Both the position numbers and the translations under genes were made by a program. From assembly GCF_019443445.1 (NCBI RefSeq), contig NZ_CP080378.1, positions 806,001-870,000 on the forward strand: DNA of 64,000 bases. The letters run 5' to 3'. The notes beneath the pieces are model-generated. The model worked only from the letters and a program-made list of their open reading frames with translations. It did no database searches and was not told the DNA's origin. The stretch is from Massilia sp. PAMC28688 (GTDB lineage Bacteria; Pseudomonadota; Gammaproteobacteria; Burkholderiales; Burkholderiaceae_D). Below are positions 18,957 through 28,299 of the stretch, piece by piece. Each line of letters begins with the position of its first letter. The stretch's first letter is position 1.

Positions 18957-21260
18957 TTAGAACGACGCCTTGAGCTGCACGCCGTAGGAGCGCGGCTCGT
19001 TGACCATGCCGGTCAGGTTGTTGAAGTCAATCGCCGCCACCGACTGGATCTCGTTGGTGATGTTGCGCGCATACGCGGCCACTTCATAGTTATCCCACTT
19101 GTAGCCCACGCGCAAGCCGCCTTCGAGCAGCGACTTTGCCTTGTACTCGGCAGCCTGGTACAGGAACATGTTGTAGCTGCTGCGATACGCCCAGTCGGTC
19201 AGCGCATACGCTTCGCCATTGCCAATGTCCATGCGATAGCGCAGCGTGAAATTGCCCTGCCACTCAGGCGCACGCGGCAGCGGATTGCCGTTCAGGTACT
19301 GAACCCGGGTATTCGAGCCGGGCAGGATCTGGTTGCCCGAGCCGGTCACGGTGCAGCCAGCTGCTGCCGGCGTGGTCGCGGTGCCACCGGTATTGGCGAA
19401 ATTGCCGCAAGTCTGTACGAACAGGCGCGCATCCTTGATTTCGGTGTCGTTGTAGCTGCCGCCCACGGTCAGGCGCCAGGCGTCGCCCAGGTTGGCCTGC
19501 AAATCAATCTCAACGCCCTGGCCGGTCACCTTGTCGGCGTTGACCAGTTCATTCATGTTGATGGTGCCCGATCCTGCCGTCAGCTGCTTGTCATTGACGG
19601 TGTACTTGAAGGCGGAAATGGCCAGGCGCGCGCGGCGGTTGAACAAGTCCTTCTTGATGCCGGCCTCGAACGACACGGCTTTCTCGGCATCGGCATCCGA
19701 TGGACGGTCATTCGGTCCGAACAGGCGTCCCTGGAAGGACGGGGCGCGGTAGCCGGTCGAGACGCGGGCGTACAGGTTGGTATCCTGGTCCAGCTCATAC
19801 GTGCCGCTCAGGTCACCGCTGACGTTGGAGGTGCTCGAGCTCAAGGGGAACGGGCCGTAGGTGATGTCCTCGATCCGGAAGGCCGCAAAATCCTTCTTGT
19901 CCTTGGTGTAGCGCAGGCCGCCGCGCATCTTGAAGCGGTCGGTGACGGTGTAGTTGACCGAGCCGAAAACCGCGTAGGCCTTGGAGTCCTGGGTCTGGCG
20001 CGAGAAATTGGCGTATTGAGGATTGCCCGGCGCCAGGGAGTCGAAACCGATACTGTCGATCTGGATGTTTTCGTCAAAGTAGAACAGGCCGGCAATCCAC
20101 TGCAGCGGGCCCTTGTTGTTCGATTCCACCCTTACTTCCTGGGTGAACTGGCCATGGTCTGGCAGCAGGTCGGCGGTTTCGACCACGAATGGAATCAGGC
20201 CGGGGCCGGAAGGCTGGGCGTACGCCGCGCCATAGCCGCCATCGACGTCGCCGCGGCTGTAGAAATCGGCCGTTTCGTAGCCGGTGATCGAGTGCACCGT
20301 CATGCCGTCCAGATCCCAGCGCAGGCGCGCGCTGGCACCCTTGGACTTGAGCCACTGCTCATTGCCGCCATCGGTCGAATAGCTATCGTAGTCGAAGTTA
20401 TCGACCAGATCGTTGGTACCCTGCTTCAGGATATTGGCGCGGAACAGCATGGCGCTGCCCTTCATGTCGCGCGCATGGACATTGAACAGTGCCGAGAACT
20501 GGCTGTGCGGCTTGTACAGCAGCTGCAGGCGGCCGGCATTGTCGTTGTAACCTTCAAATTCCTTGGTGAACGCGTTGGGACGGGTATTGGTCACGCGGTC
20601 GTCGCGGTTTTGCGATTGTACCGACAGGCGCGCGGCCATGGTCTCGGACAGCGGCAGGTTGTACACGCTTTCAAAATTGATGGCCGTGTCGTTGCCAAAG
20701 CCGAGGGAGAAATAACCCTCGGTCTTGCCGATCACGGGCTTGGCCGAATCGAACTTGATCACCCCGGCCGGCGAATTGCGGCCAAACAGGGTGCCCTGCG
20801 GTCCGCGCAGCACTTCGACCTGGTCCACGTCAAAAATCGGGAATCCCTTGAGCATCGGGCTTTCCTGCACGATGTCGTCGACCACCAGGCCCACCGGCTG
20901 GGATGCATTCAGGTCGAAGTCGGTGTTGCCCTGGCCGCGGATGTAAAAGCGCGGAAAGGAGCGGCCATAGTCTGATTCCACCACCAGGCTGGGCGCACGG
21001 CCCGACAGGAGGCGAATGTCCTGGCCGCCGGCGGTCAGCGTCTCGAGCTTTTCACCCTTGAGGGCGGTGATGGCCATCGGCACATCCTTGATGTTTTCCG
21101 AGCGGCGCTGCGCCGTCACGATCACGGTTTCGAGCTGGCCGCTGGCCGTTTCCTGAGCCGGCTGTGCCTGCTGCGCCACGGCAGCGTGCAGGGGAAAGGC
21201 GCCGGCGACGGCGATGGCGATGAGCGAGCGGGTCGCAAAGCGGCGGGTCAAGTTGGTCAT
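18957..21260 (-). CDS. TonB-dependent outer-membrane receptor
   Basis: A 767-residue receptor with a signal peptide (residues 1 to about 29, ending HAAVAQ), a plug domain (about 45-165: IVTAQRRSENIKDVPMAIT region, then VEVLRGPQGTLFGRNSPAG) and a 22-strand beta-barrel ending in an aromatic-type strand (SYGVQLKASF). It belongs to the large 'iron complex receptor' branch common in Caulobacter and Xanthomonas relatives, which often imports carbohydrates, nucleosides or siderophores. The substrate is not readable. The gene is divergent from the transaldolase and nucleoside-importer genes and carries copy 2 of the composite element, tying it to the nucleoside genes by regulation (inference). Confidence 0.93.
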   Translation of the reverse strand: MTNLTRRFATRSLIAIAVAGAFPLHAAVAQQAQPAQETASGQLETVIVTAQRRSENIKDVPMAITALKGEKLETLTAGGQDIRLLSGRAPSLVVESDYGRSFPRFYIRGQGNTDFDLNASQPVGLVVDDIVQESPMLKGFPIFDVDQVEVLRGPQGTLFGRNSPAGVIKFDSAKPVIGKTEGYFSLGFGNDTAINFESVYNLPLSETMAARLSVQSQNRDDRVTNTRPNAFTKEFEGYNDNAGRLQLLYKPHSQFSALFNVHARDMKGSAMLFRANILKQGTNDLVDNFDYDSYSTDGGNEQWLKSKGASARLRWDLDGMTVHSITGYETADFYSRGDVDGGYGAAYAQPSGPGLIPFVVETADLLPDHGQFTQEVRVESNNKGPLQWIAGLFYFDENIQIDSIGFDSLAPGNPQYANFSRQTQDSKAYAVFGSVNYTVTDRFKMRGGLRYTKDKKDFAAFRIEDITYGPFPLSSSTSNVSGDLSGTYELDQDTNLYARVSTGYRAPSFQGRLFGPNDRPSDADAEKAVSFEAGIKKDLFNRRARLAISAFKYTVNDKQLTAGSGTINMNELVNADKVTGQGVEIDLQANLGDAWRLTVGGSYNDTEIKDARLFVQTCGNFANTGGTATTPAAAGCTVTGSGNQILPGSNTRVQYLNGNPLPRAPEWQGNFTLRYRMDIGNGEAYALTDWAYRSSYNMFLYQAAEYKAKSLLEGGLRVGYKWDNYEVAAYARNITNEIQSVAAIDFNNLTGMVNEPRSYGVQLKASF

Positions 21261-21615
21261 GGATGGTCCTGGTCATGTTGCGTTCTGTGCCCTTTAGCAA
21301 TTGGTAAAGGTTGTCGCATCCTAGCATGAAAATTCAGGGCCTAAAATCAACGTCAATACGATTAGATTTATATTTTCAGAATATAAATGCTCAACTAAAT
21401 TTGTATTTGCCATACATATTGGCGGTGGTGCATAGTTCTACGATCAGCCACCGGCAGTAAGTCGTGTATACAGGCAAGGCACGCAGGTGCAGTGCACAGC
21501 AGCCGACACATGACTCCTCCGGGCAGGCCTGTTTAAAGCAAAAAACAATTGTTTATGCACCCGGGGCATGTTGCAACAATACGACAAGAACTGAGCAAGT
21601 TAAACAAGCAGGGAC
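21261..21615. promoter_or_regulatory. Divergent promoter region TonB receptor/transaldolase
   Basis: About 355 AT-rich bases with no gene. On the minus strand a promoter for the receptor can be drawn as TTGAGC, 16 bases, TATAAA, overlapping copy 2 of the composite element. ACAATTGTTTA at 21545-21555, before the transaldolase, matches a stretch in front of psuK. AGCAGGGA near 21608 is the transaldolase ribosome site. Confidence 0.55.
21366..21419 (-). promoter_or_regulatory. Composite regulatory element, copy 2 (TonB receptor)
   Basis: Block B at 21366-21388 has arms ATTTATAT and ATATAAAT (8 bp perfect) in the 23-bp frame. Block A at 21403-21419, read on the minus strand, is ATATGTATGGCAAATAC, identical to copy 1. 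Spacing from GGC to block B is again 23 bases. Block B lies about 105 bases upstream of the receptor start and overlaps its likely promoter. Confidence 0.65.
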
Positions 21616-22698
21616 ATGATGAGTGAAACAAGCGCCTTCACCAGCCGGCTCAAGGCGGTGGCAGAACTGGGCCAGCAGATCTGGCTCGACAACCTGAGCC
21701 ATGAGCTGGTCGCCTCCGGCGCGCTGGCTGCGTGGATAGCCGACGACGGCATCCAGGGCGTCACCTCCAATCCCTCCATATTCTTTAACGCGATCCGCAG
21801 CGACGCTGCCTACCAGGCCGCCCTGCCCGCCCTGCGGCGCACCCATGCCGACCCGGAAGCGCGCTTTGAAGCGCTGGTCTTGCCTGATGTGCAGCGCGCC
21901 TGCGAGCTGTTCCTGCCGATGTACCAGGGCAGCGACGGTCAGGCCGGCTTTGTCAGTTTTGAAGTGTCGCCGCGCCTGGCGCACGATGCCGCCGCCACCG
22001 TTGCCGCCGCGCGCCGCCTGTGGCAAGCGATCGACCGCCCCAACGCCATGATCAAGATCCCGGCCACCGAGGCCGGCATCGCTGCCCTGGAAGAAGTGAT
22101 CTTCGCCGGCATCAACGTTAACGTGACCCTCATCTTTGGCCCACGCCAGCTCGCTGCCGTGCGCGCCGCCCACCGCCGCGGCCTGGCCCGGCGCCTGGAA
22201 GCGAAACTGTCGGTGCAGCGTATTGCCAGTGTGGCCAGTGTGTTCATCAGCCGGGTCGATGCCGCCGTGGCCGCCCTCCTCCCGCCCAGCGCCGAAGGGC
22301 TCAAGGGCAAGGCCGCCATTGCCAGCGCGCGCCTGGCTTACCGCGACTTCCTGGGCGACAGCGGCTTCGCCGTCTTTGCCGCCTTTGGCGCCACGCCCCA
22401 GTGGCTGCTGTGGGCCAGCACCGGCACCAAGGACCCGGCCATGCGCGACGTCACCTACGTGGAAGAACTGATCGGCGCCGGCACCGTCAATACCGTGCCC
22501 GACGCCACCCTGCTTGCCTTCCGCGACCATGGTGAAGCACGTCCATCGCTGGCCGAAGGTGTCGAGGAAGCCCAGGCCACCCTCGCTCAACTCAGCCGCC
22601 ATGGTATTGAACTCGATACAATTGGTAACGACCTGTTGCGCCAAGGACTGACACAATTCGAACAAGCCTATGCCAGCTTGCTGGCGTTGCTGGATTGA
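21616..22698 (+). CDS. tal: Transaldolase
   Basis: A 360-residue transaldolase of the long type found in actinobacteria and cyanobacteria, rather than the 317-residue E. coli TalB. Landmarks are DGIQGVTSNPSIF, FVSFEVSP and the Schiff-base Lys147 in AMIKIPATEAG. The C-terminal part has QWLLWASTGTKDP and NTVPDATLLAF. It moves a dihydroxyacetone unit between sugar phosphates in the non-oxidative pentose phosphate path. That suits entry of ribose-5-phosphate from nucleoside breakdown. Start may be ATG 21616 or the adjacent ATG 21619. It is followed after 82 bases by the nucleoside importer genes. Confidence 0.93.
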   Translation: MMSETSAFTSRLKAVAELGQQIWLDNLSHELVASGALAAWIADDGIQGVTSNPSIFFNAIRSDAAYQAALPALRRTHADPEARFEALVLPDVQRACELFLPMYQGSDGQAGFVSFEVSPRLAHDAAATVAAARRLWQAIDRPNAMIKIPATEAGIAALEEVIFAGINVNVTLIFGPRQLAAVRAAHRRGLARRLEAKLSVQRIASVASVFISRVDAAVAALLPPSAEGLKGKAAIASARLAYRDFLGDSGFAVFAAFGATPQWLLWASTGTKDPAMRDVTYVEELIGAGTVNTVPDATLLAFRDHGEARPSLAEGVEEAQATLAQLSRHGIELDTIGNDLLRQGLTQFEQAYASLLALLD

Positions 22699-22780
22699 CC
22701 GTTTTACGCCGCGCGAGCGCGTTTGCTGCAATGGCAGCCAGTGTGCCGGGTACAATATCGAACTTCCCAGGAGTTAATAC

Positions 22781-23776
22781 ATGAAACTTAAGCAACTCAG
22801 TGTCACGATGGCCGCCCTCTTTGTGGCCGCAAGCGCGCAAGCGGCCGATCCCAAGCTGGCGATCGTGTACGACGCGGGCGGAAAGTTCGACAAATCGTTC
22901 AATCAATCCGCTTTTGAAGGCGCCGAGCGCTTCAAGAAGGAGACCAAGATTGACTATATCGAAGCACAGGCAGCCAGCGACACCCAGGCCGAGCAGATGC
23001 TGCGCAGCCTGGCGCGCAAGAAGACCGACCTGATTGCCGCCGTGGGCTTTTCGCAAAGCCAGGCCGTGGCCAAGGTGGCCCGGGAATTTCCCAAGACCCG
23101 CTTCGTGCTGATTGACGCCATTGCCAAGGGCAACAACGTCAATTCCGTCCTGTTCAAGGAAGAAGAAGGCTCCTACCTGGTAGGCGTGGCTGCGGCGCTG
23201 GCATCGAAGTCGAAAAAGGTCGGCTTTGTCGGCGGCATGGACATTCCCCTGATCCGCACCTTCAATTGCGGTTACGCCCAGGGCGCCAAATCGGTCGACC
23301 CGAAAATTGAAACCTTCAGCAACATGGTGGGCACCACGGCCGCCGCCTGGAACAACCCGGCCAAGGGCGGCGAGCTGGCCCGCGCCCAGTTTGACCGCGG
23401 CGTGGACGTGATCTTTGCCGTTGCCGGCGGCAGCGGCATGGGCACCCTGCAGACGGCCAAGGAAAAAGGCAAGCTGGCCATCGGTGTGGACTCCAACCAG
23501 AACTACATCCACCCGGGGTTCGTGCTGACCTCCATGGTCAAGCGCGTGGACAACGCCATCTATGAAGCGTTCATGCAGCAAAAGAACGGCACCTGGAAGC
23601 CGGGCGTCGTCTACAAGGGCCTCAAGGAGGGCGGCGTGGATTGGGTGGTGGACAAGGACAACCGCAAGCTGGTCACGCCGGCGATGGAAAAGCGTGTCAA
23701 CGAAGCCAAGTCCAACATCATCAACGGCAAAGTCAAGGTACACGACTACCGCACGAACAGCACCTGCCCGGTCTGA
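22781..23776 (+). CDS. nupN: BMP-family nucleoside-binding protein of an ABC importer
   Basis: A 331-residue periplasmic solute-binding protein of the Bmp/PnrA family (basic membrane protein), which binds purine and other nucleosides. The signal peptide ends AQA at residue 21 with no lipobox cysteine. The mature start LAIVYDAGGKFDKSFNQSAFEG is typical (partial: DAGGKFDKSFNQSA). GGMDIPLIRTFNCGYAQG and VDSNQNYIHPG are ligand-site strands. It is the first gene of the importer operon and is followed by a strong hairpin, which would let this subunit be made in excess. The nup symbol is by analogy with the characterised nucleoside ABC importers. Confidence 0.9.
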   Translation: MKLKQLSVTMAALFVAASAQAADPKLAIVYDAGGKFDKSFNQSAFEGAERFKKETKIDYIEAQAASDTQAEQMLRSLARKKTDLIAAVGFSQSQAVAKVAREFPKTRFVLIDAIAKGNNVNSVLFKEEEGSYLVGVAAALASKSKKVGFVGGMDIPLIRTFNCGYAQGAKSVDPKIETFSNMVGTTAAAWNNPAKGGELARAQFDRGVDVIFAVAGGSGMGTLQTAKEKGKLAIGVDSNQNYIHPGFVLTSMVKRVDNAIYEAFMQQKNGTWKPGVVYKGLKEGGVDWVVDKDNRKLVTPAMEKRVNEAKSNIINGKVKVHDYRTNSTCPV

Positions 23777-23793
23777 TCCCTTCTCGTTCTACC

Positions 23794-23832
23794 AAAGCGC
23801 GCCGCGCCGGATTCCCGGCCCGGCGCGCTTTT
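23794..23832 (+). terminator. Strong hairpin with T-tail inside the importer operon
   Basis: Arms run from AAAGCGCGCCGCGCCGG (23794-23810) to CCGGCCCGGCGCGCTTTT (23815-23832) with an ATTC loop, then a short T-run. It lies between the binding protein and the ATPase gene. It probably acts as a partial terminator or 3' stabiliser, a common way to raise the ratio of binding protein to membrane complex. Confidence 0.75.
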
Positions 23833-23852
23833 GAAATTAACCACTGATCCAT

Positions 23853-25382
23853 ATGCAGCCAGCCGTAGAATTTCGCAACATAAGCAAGGCCTTCGGGGCC
23901 GTGCAGGCGAACGCCGACGTCAGCTTCTCCATTGCCAAGGGTTCCATCCATGGCGTGATTGGCGAGAACGGCGCGGGCAAGTCGACCCTCATGAGCATCC
24001 TGTACGGCTACTACCAGGCCGATTCGGGGCAAGTACTGCTCGATGGCCAGGTACAGCCCATCCGCAGCAGCTTTGAAGCGATTTCACGCGGCATCGGCAT
24101 GGTGCACCAGCACTTCATGCTGGTCGAGAACATGACCGTGCTCGATAACGTGATGCTGGGCTCCGAGGGCAGCTTCATGCTCGGCGTCACGCGCGACGCC
24201 ATCGAAGCGAGCCTGCGCGAGATCTGCACCCGCTACCGGCTCGATGTCGACCCGCTGGCGCGCATCGACACGCTGTCGGTGGGCGCCCAGCAGCGCGTGG
24301 AAATCCTCAAGCAGATCTACCGCAGCGCCAACATCCTGATTCTTGACGAGCCGACAGCCGTGCTCACGGCGCAGGAGACGGCATCGCTGTTCGAGATCCT
24401 GCGGCTGTTCAAGGAACAGGGCAAAACCATCATCCTCATCACCCACAAGCTTGGCGAGATCATGGAAATCACCGATGAAGTGACGGTGATGCGTGGTGGC
24501 CGCGTGGTTGGCGGCGTGCACACGGGTGCCACCTCCAAGGAGGAACTGGCCAACATGATGGTGGGCCGCCCGATCCAGAGCGAGCTGCCGCGCCAGCCCT
24601 ACAATCCCGGCGCCACCGTGCTGGAAGTGCACAACCTGCAGCTGACCGACAAGCAGCAGGTACGCCTGCTGGCCGATATCGGCTTCACGCTGCGCGCCGG
24701 CGAAATCGTCGCCATTGCGGGCGTGTCAGGCAATGGCCAGAGCGAGCTGCTGGAGATCCTGTCCGGTATGCGCATGCCCACCAGCGGCACCATCAACTTC
24801 CTGGGCAAGGCGCTGCCGTTCGGGCGCCGCGGCGACGCCGACGGCCTGCCGGCCACCTTCCGCAACCTGGGCATCGGCCACGTGCCGGAAGACCGCCTGC
24901 GCGACGGCGTGATCAAGGATTTCTCGGTCATGCAAAACACCGTATTCGGCTACCAGGACCGGGTCAAGAACCGCTGGGGCCTGTTTGACTTCAAGGCCAT
25001 CGCCGCGCGCTGCGCCGACCTGCTGCGCACCTTCGACGTGCGACCGAATAATCCGGACCTGCGCATTGGCTTGCTCTCGGGCGGCAACCAGCAAAAGGTC
25101 GTGATCGCGCGCGAAGTGCTGGCCGCGCCCAAGCTCATGCTGGTGGGTCAGCCCACGCGCGGGGTCGACATCGGCACCATCGAAAGCATCCACACCCAAC
25201 TGCTGCGCATGCGCGACGAAGGCGTGGCGATTTTGCTGGTGTCAGTGGAGCTCGAAGAAGTGCGCGCCCTGGCCGACCGCATCATCGTCATGTCGGGCGG
25301 GCGTATTACCGGTGAACTCAAGATTGACGAATTCGATACTACTCGCATCGGCTTGCTGATGGGCGGGATGCACAAATCATGA
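23853..25382 (+). CDS. nupO: Nucleoside ABC importer, double ATP-binding subunit
   Basis: A 509-residue ATPase with two ABC domains, as in RbsA/NupA-type importers. Domain 1 has the Walker A motif GENGAGKST (37-45), signature LSVGAQQRVEI and Walker B ILILDEPTAVL. Domain 2 has a degenerate Walker A (GVSGNGQSE), the signature LLSGGNQQKVVIARE and a changed Walker B (LMLVGQPTRGVDIG), which is normal in this family where one site is inactive. The Q in place of the usual E in domain 2 fits that. The stop overlaps the first permease start by four bases. Confidence 0.94.
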   Translation: MQPAVEFRNISKAFGAVQANADVSFSIAKGSIHGVIGENGAGKSTLMSILYGYYQADSGQVLLDGQVQPIRSSFEAISRGIGMVHQHFMLVENMTVLDNVMLGSEGSFMLGVTRDAIEASLREICTRYRLDVDPLARIDTLSVGAQQRVEILKQIYRSANILILDEPTAVLTAQETASLFEILRLFKEQGKTIILITHKLGEIMEITDEVTVMRGGRVVGGVHTGATSKEELANMMVGRPIQSELPRQPYNPGATVLEVHNLQLTDKQQVRLLADIGFTLRAGEIVAIAGVSGNGQSELLEILSGMRMPTSGTINFLGKALPFGRRGDADGLPATFRNLGIGHVPEDRLRDGVIKDFSVMQNTVFGYQDRVKNRWGLFDFKAIAARCADLLRTFDVRPNNPDLRIGLLSGGNQQKVVIAREVLAAPKLMLVGQPTRGVDIGTIESIHTQLLRMRDEGVAILLVSVELEEVRALADRIIVMSGGRITGELKIDEFDTTRIGLLMGGMHKS

Positions 25383-26470
25383 AAACGACAGAACTTCCAC
25401 GCTGGGCGACGGCCGTCGTCATGCCGCTCCTGAACCTGTTTACCGCCCTGCTGGTGGCAGCACTGGTGATCAAGCTGCTGGGCGAAAGCCCCACCGAGTC
25501 GCTCTCCATCCTGATCGAAAATTCGCTCAACCTCGATTCGCTCGGCTACACCCTGTTCTACGCCACCACCTTCATCTTCACCGGCCTGTCGGTGTCGATC
25601 GCCATGAAGGCGGGCCTTTTCAACATCGGCTCCGAAGGCCAGATGTACATCGGCGGACTGGGGCTGACGATTGCCATGCTCACGCTTGACGCCACCATGC
25701 CGGCGATCATCCTCATTCCGCTGGCGATGCTCTCGAGCGCCCTGTTCGGCGCCCTGTGGGCCTGGCTGCCGGGCTACCTGCAGGCCAAGCGCGGCAGCCA
25801 CATCGTGGTCACCACCATCATGTTCAACTTCATCGCCGCTAGCCTGATGAACTTCGTGATCGTCAAGTACCTGATTCCCGAAGGCGAGCAGAATCCCTCG
25901 AGCCGCTCGTTTGCCGAAGCCGGCGCCATGCCGCGCATCGGCGAGTGGATCGAACGCTTTGCCGACGCCCCGCTCAACCTGTCCTTCCTGCTCGCGATTG
26001 CCGCACTGGCCGTCTATGGCGTGACCGTCTGGCGCTCGCCCTGGGGCTACAAGCTGCGCGCCACGGGCTTGAATCCCCACGCCGCCCACTACGCCGGTGT
26101 CTCGATCAACCGCATGATCATTGTCGCCATGCTGATCTCCGGCGCGCTGGCCGGTCTTGCGGCGGTCAACTCCATCATGGGTTCGACCCACTACCTGTCG
26201 CTCAACTTCCCCGCCGGTGCCGGCTTTGTCGGCATTGCGATTGCGCTCATGGGGCGCCAGCACCCGGTCGGCATTTTCCTGTCGGCCGTGCTGTTCGGGG
26301 CTCTGATCCAGGGTGGCGGCGAGCTGTCGTTCCAGAAGCCGAATATCCCGGCCGAGACCTTCATCTTCATCCAGGGCCTGATCATTCTGTTCTGCGGCGC
26401 GATGGAAAACCTGTATGGCCCGGCCCTGCTCAAGATGATCAACACCGTACGAGGAGCCAAACATGTTTGA
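25379..26470 (+). CDS. nupP: Nucleoside ABC importer permease 1
   Basis: A 363-residue inner-membrane permease of the BPD_transp_2 family with about eight to ten hydrophobic segments. Landmarks include GLSVSIAMKAGLFNIGSEGQMYIGG (partial: FNIGSEGQMYIGG) and the coupling-loop region GLNPHAAHYAGVSINR. It starts within the ATPase stop codon and overlaps permease 2, so the whole unit is translationally coupled. It forms the channel with permease 2. Ligands are nucleosides by analogy and by the surrounding catabolic genes. Confidence 0.93.
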   Translation: MKTTELPRWATAVVMPLLNLFTALLVAALVIKLLGESPTESLSILIENSLNLDSLGYTLFYATTFIFTGLSVSIAMKAGLFNIGSEGQMYIGGLGLTIAMLTLDATMPAIILIPLAMLSSALFGALWAWLPGYLQAKRGSHIVVTTIMFNFIAASLMNFVIVKYLIPEGEQNPSSRSFAEAGAMPRIGEWIERFADAPLNLSFLLAIAALAVYGVTVWRSPWGYKLRATGLNPHAAHYAGVSINRMIIVAMLISGALAGLAAVNSIMGSTHYLSLNFPAGAGFVGIAIALMGRQHPVGIFLSAVLFGALIQGGGELSFQKPNIPAETFIFIQGLIILFCGAMENLYGPALLKMINTVRGAKHV

Positions 26471-27431
26471 AGAAATCCAGCTTGGCGCAATCGTCGTCTC
26501 CACCATCCGCAATGCCCCGGTCCTCATTTTCGCGGCCATGGCCGGCCTGTTCGCAGAGCGCAGCGGCGTGATCGACCTGGCGCTCGAGGGCAAGATGCTG
26601 GCCAGCGCCTTTGTCTCGGCGGCAGTCGCCTTTACGTTCCAGAATCCCTGGCTCGGCATCCTTGCCGGCGTGTTTGCGTCATCGGTGCTGGCCCTGATCC
26701 AGGGCTTTGTCAGCATCACCCAGAAGGGCAACCAGCTGGTGGGCGGCATTGCGATCAACATCGCCATGAGCGGGCTGACCTTCGTGCTGGCGCAGTACTT
26801 CTTCCAGCAGGGCGGCCAGACCCCGAACCTGGGCGACGCACGCCTGTTCGACATTGTCTTGCCGGGCACCGCAGCGCTGGCTGACGTGCCGTTCCTGGGC
26901 TGGTTCTATGGCCAGGTATTGGGTGGGCACACGGCGCTGGTGTACGCTGCCTTCCTGCTGATCCCCTTCGTCCACTGGCTGCTGTATCACAGCAGCTTCG
27001 GCCTGCGCCTGCGCGCCTGCGGTGACAATCCGCATGCGGCCGATGCCGCGGGCGTGAGCGTGCAGCGTACCCGCTACGCCGCCATGCTGATCGCCGGTAT
27101 CCTCTGTTCTTTCTCGGGGGCCTACATCTCCATCGTGCAGAGCGGCTTCTTCCTGCGCGACATGACGGCCGGCGCGGGCTACCTCGCCCTGACCGCCATG
27201 GTCTTCGGTAACTGGCGCCCCATTTACACGGCGCTCGGCTGCATCATGTTCGGCTTTTTCAGCGCCGTGCAGATCCAGATTGAAGGCGTGGACCTGCCGG
27301 TAGTGGGCCGCATTCCCGGCTCGCTGATCCAGATGATCCCGTATGTCGTGACCGTGATCGTGCTGGCTGGCCTGATGGCCAAGTCGGTTGCACCGAAGGC
27401 GCTCGGTACACCGTTCGTCAAATCGCGATGA
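26463..27431 (+). CDS. nupQ: Nucleoside ABC importer permease 2
   Basis: A 322-residue permease of the same family. It has the 'ERSGVIDLALEGKMLASAF' loop typical of the second nucleoside permease (partial: GVIDLALEGKML) and the coupling motif RACGDNPHAADAAGVSV. It overlaps permease 1 by eight bases and its stop overlaps the start of the broken hydrolase frame. Eight or more membrane segments are visible. With the binding protein and ATPase it completes a full importer. Confidence 0.93.
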   Translation: MFEEIQLGAIVVSTIRNAPVLIFAAMAGLFAERSGVIDLALEGKMLASAFVSAAVAFTFQNPWLGILAGVFASSVLALIQGFVSITQKGNQLVGGIAINIAMSGLTFVLAQYFFQQGGQTPNLGDARLFDIVLPGTAALADVPFLGWFYGQVLGGHTALVYAAFLLIPFVHWLLYHSSFGLRLRACGDNPHAADAAGVSVQRTRYAAMLIAGILCSFSGAYISIVQSGFFLRDMTAGAGYLALTAMVFGNWRPIYTALGCIMFGFFSAVQIQIEGVDLPVVGRIPGSLIQMIPYVVTVIVLAGLMAKSVAPKALGTPFVKSR

Positions 27432-27867
27432 ACAAAAGGGCGAAGGGAGCACTTGCTGCCTTCGCCGCGCTCACCCTGCTCGCCTGCGTTGTCATTTTTA
27501 GCGCGGGCGAGTATCTCAGCTCCCCGGTCCAGCGCCGGGTGGGCGAACCTCCTCCCGAACTGTTTGCAAGGGCGGTTCGTATTCCTGCAGCGGGTGGCCA
27601 CGTGGCCGGCTGGGTCGCGCGCGGCAGCGGCAGCGGCAGCGGGACGCACTGCCGCCTATGGTATGTCCGGTGCTGATCGTGGGCGGGGCACAGGACCGCC
27701 ACACCAGCGAGGCTGAAACGCGGCGCATGCATGCCGTGGCCCATGCACACAAGTCACTGTGGATCGTGGCAGGGGCTGCCCATGTCGATTTCCACGAGCA
27801 CTCGCGCGTGCTCGAGCAGCGGGTAGCTGCATTCCTCGCCGCACACATCGGGCCACCCACCTGCTAA
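27428..27867 (+). pseudogene. Broken alpha/beta hydrolase gene
   Basis: The first piece (27428 to about 27625) encodes an N-terminal membrane segment and the run RAVRIPAAGGHVAGWVARG, typical of the entry to an alpha/beta hydrolase fold. The second piece (about 27640-27867), in another frame, encodes the C-terminal end: CPVLIVGGAQDRHT (acid residue strand) and AHVDFHE (catalytic His). The middle, including the HG oxyanion loop and the nucleophile elbow, is missing. The join lies in three GGCAGC repeats at 27623-27640. The intact gene once followed nupQ, overlapping it by four bases. It cannot be active now. Confidence 0.75.
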
Positions 27868-28235
27868 TCCACCGGAAAAACAAGCTCTGCAGCCCCCACC
27901 AGAATCAGATTTTTCGCGGACACGGTCCATCCGTTCGCATAGCGCAGCGGCTGGTTCAAGGAAGTGTGCTCTGGCCGTGCCGGCGGATTGGGAAGCCCGT
28001 CGCCCAGAAAGCCTTTACCCGTTCATAAGCGCCGGCAACAATCATCGTTAGCGCCTTCGTTGCCCTCCTCTCCCACGCCGCCGCCAGGCACAGCGCCGAT
28101 GCCCAAGTTCGTCCAATGTCGCCCCTTGCCGAAAGGGGAACACGCACGCTCATTTTCCAAGCAGGGTTCCAAAACGGCAAAGGACGCCGGAAAAACAACA
28201 TTAATTTGGCAATGTGAAAAAAAAATCAATGTTTC

Positions 28236-28260
28236 TTGACAATATTTATTTAAGATAAGA
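28236..28260 (+). promoter_or_regulatory. Possible promoter of the 28-36 kb cluster
   Basis: A perfect -35 hexamer TTGACA lies at 28236-28241 in a strongly AT-rich stretch. The best -10-like hexamer, TAAGAT, starts at 28256 with a short 14-base gap; GATCAT one helical step later gives 17 bases but a poor match. It points at the HAD gene 190 bases away, leaving a leader of about 160 bases. Confidence 0.45.
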
Positions 28261-28299
28261 TCATCAATCGCGTTTCAAAAAACGGCGGTGGTCGGGCAG

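Noticed and set aside
18762..20975. A 737-residue plus-strand frame
   Set aside because: Antisense to the TonB receptor, which has plug and barrel features and its own terminator.
23794..23832. Short interspersed repeat
   Set aside because: The hairpin could be a mobile repeat, but I saw no second copy in the window; terminator or attenuator is the simpler reading.
27623..27640. GGCAGC repeats as a CRISPR or phase-variation tract
   Set aside because: Only three units occur and they sit inside a broken gene; too few for a tract or array.
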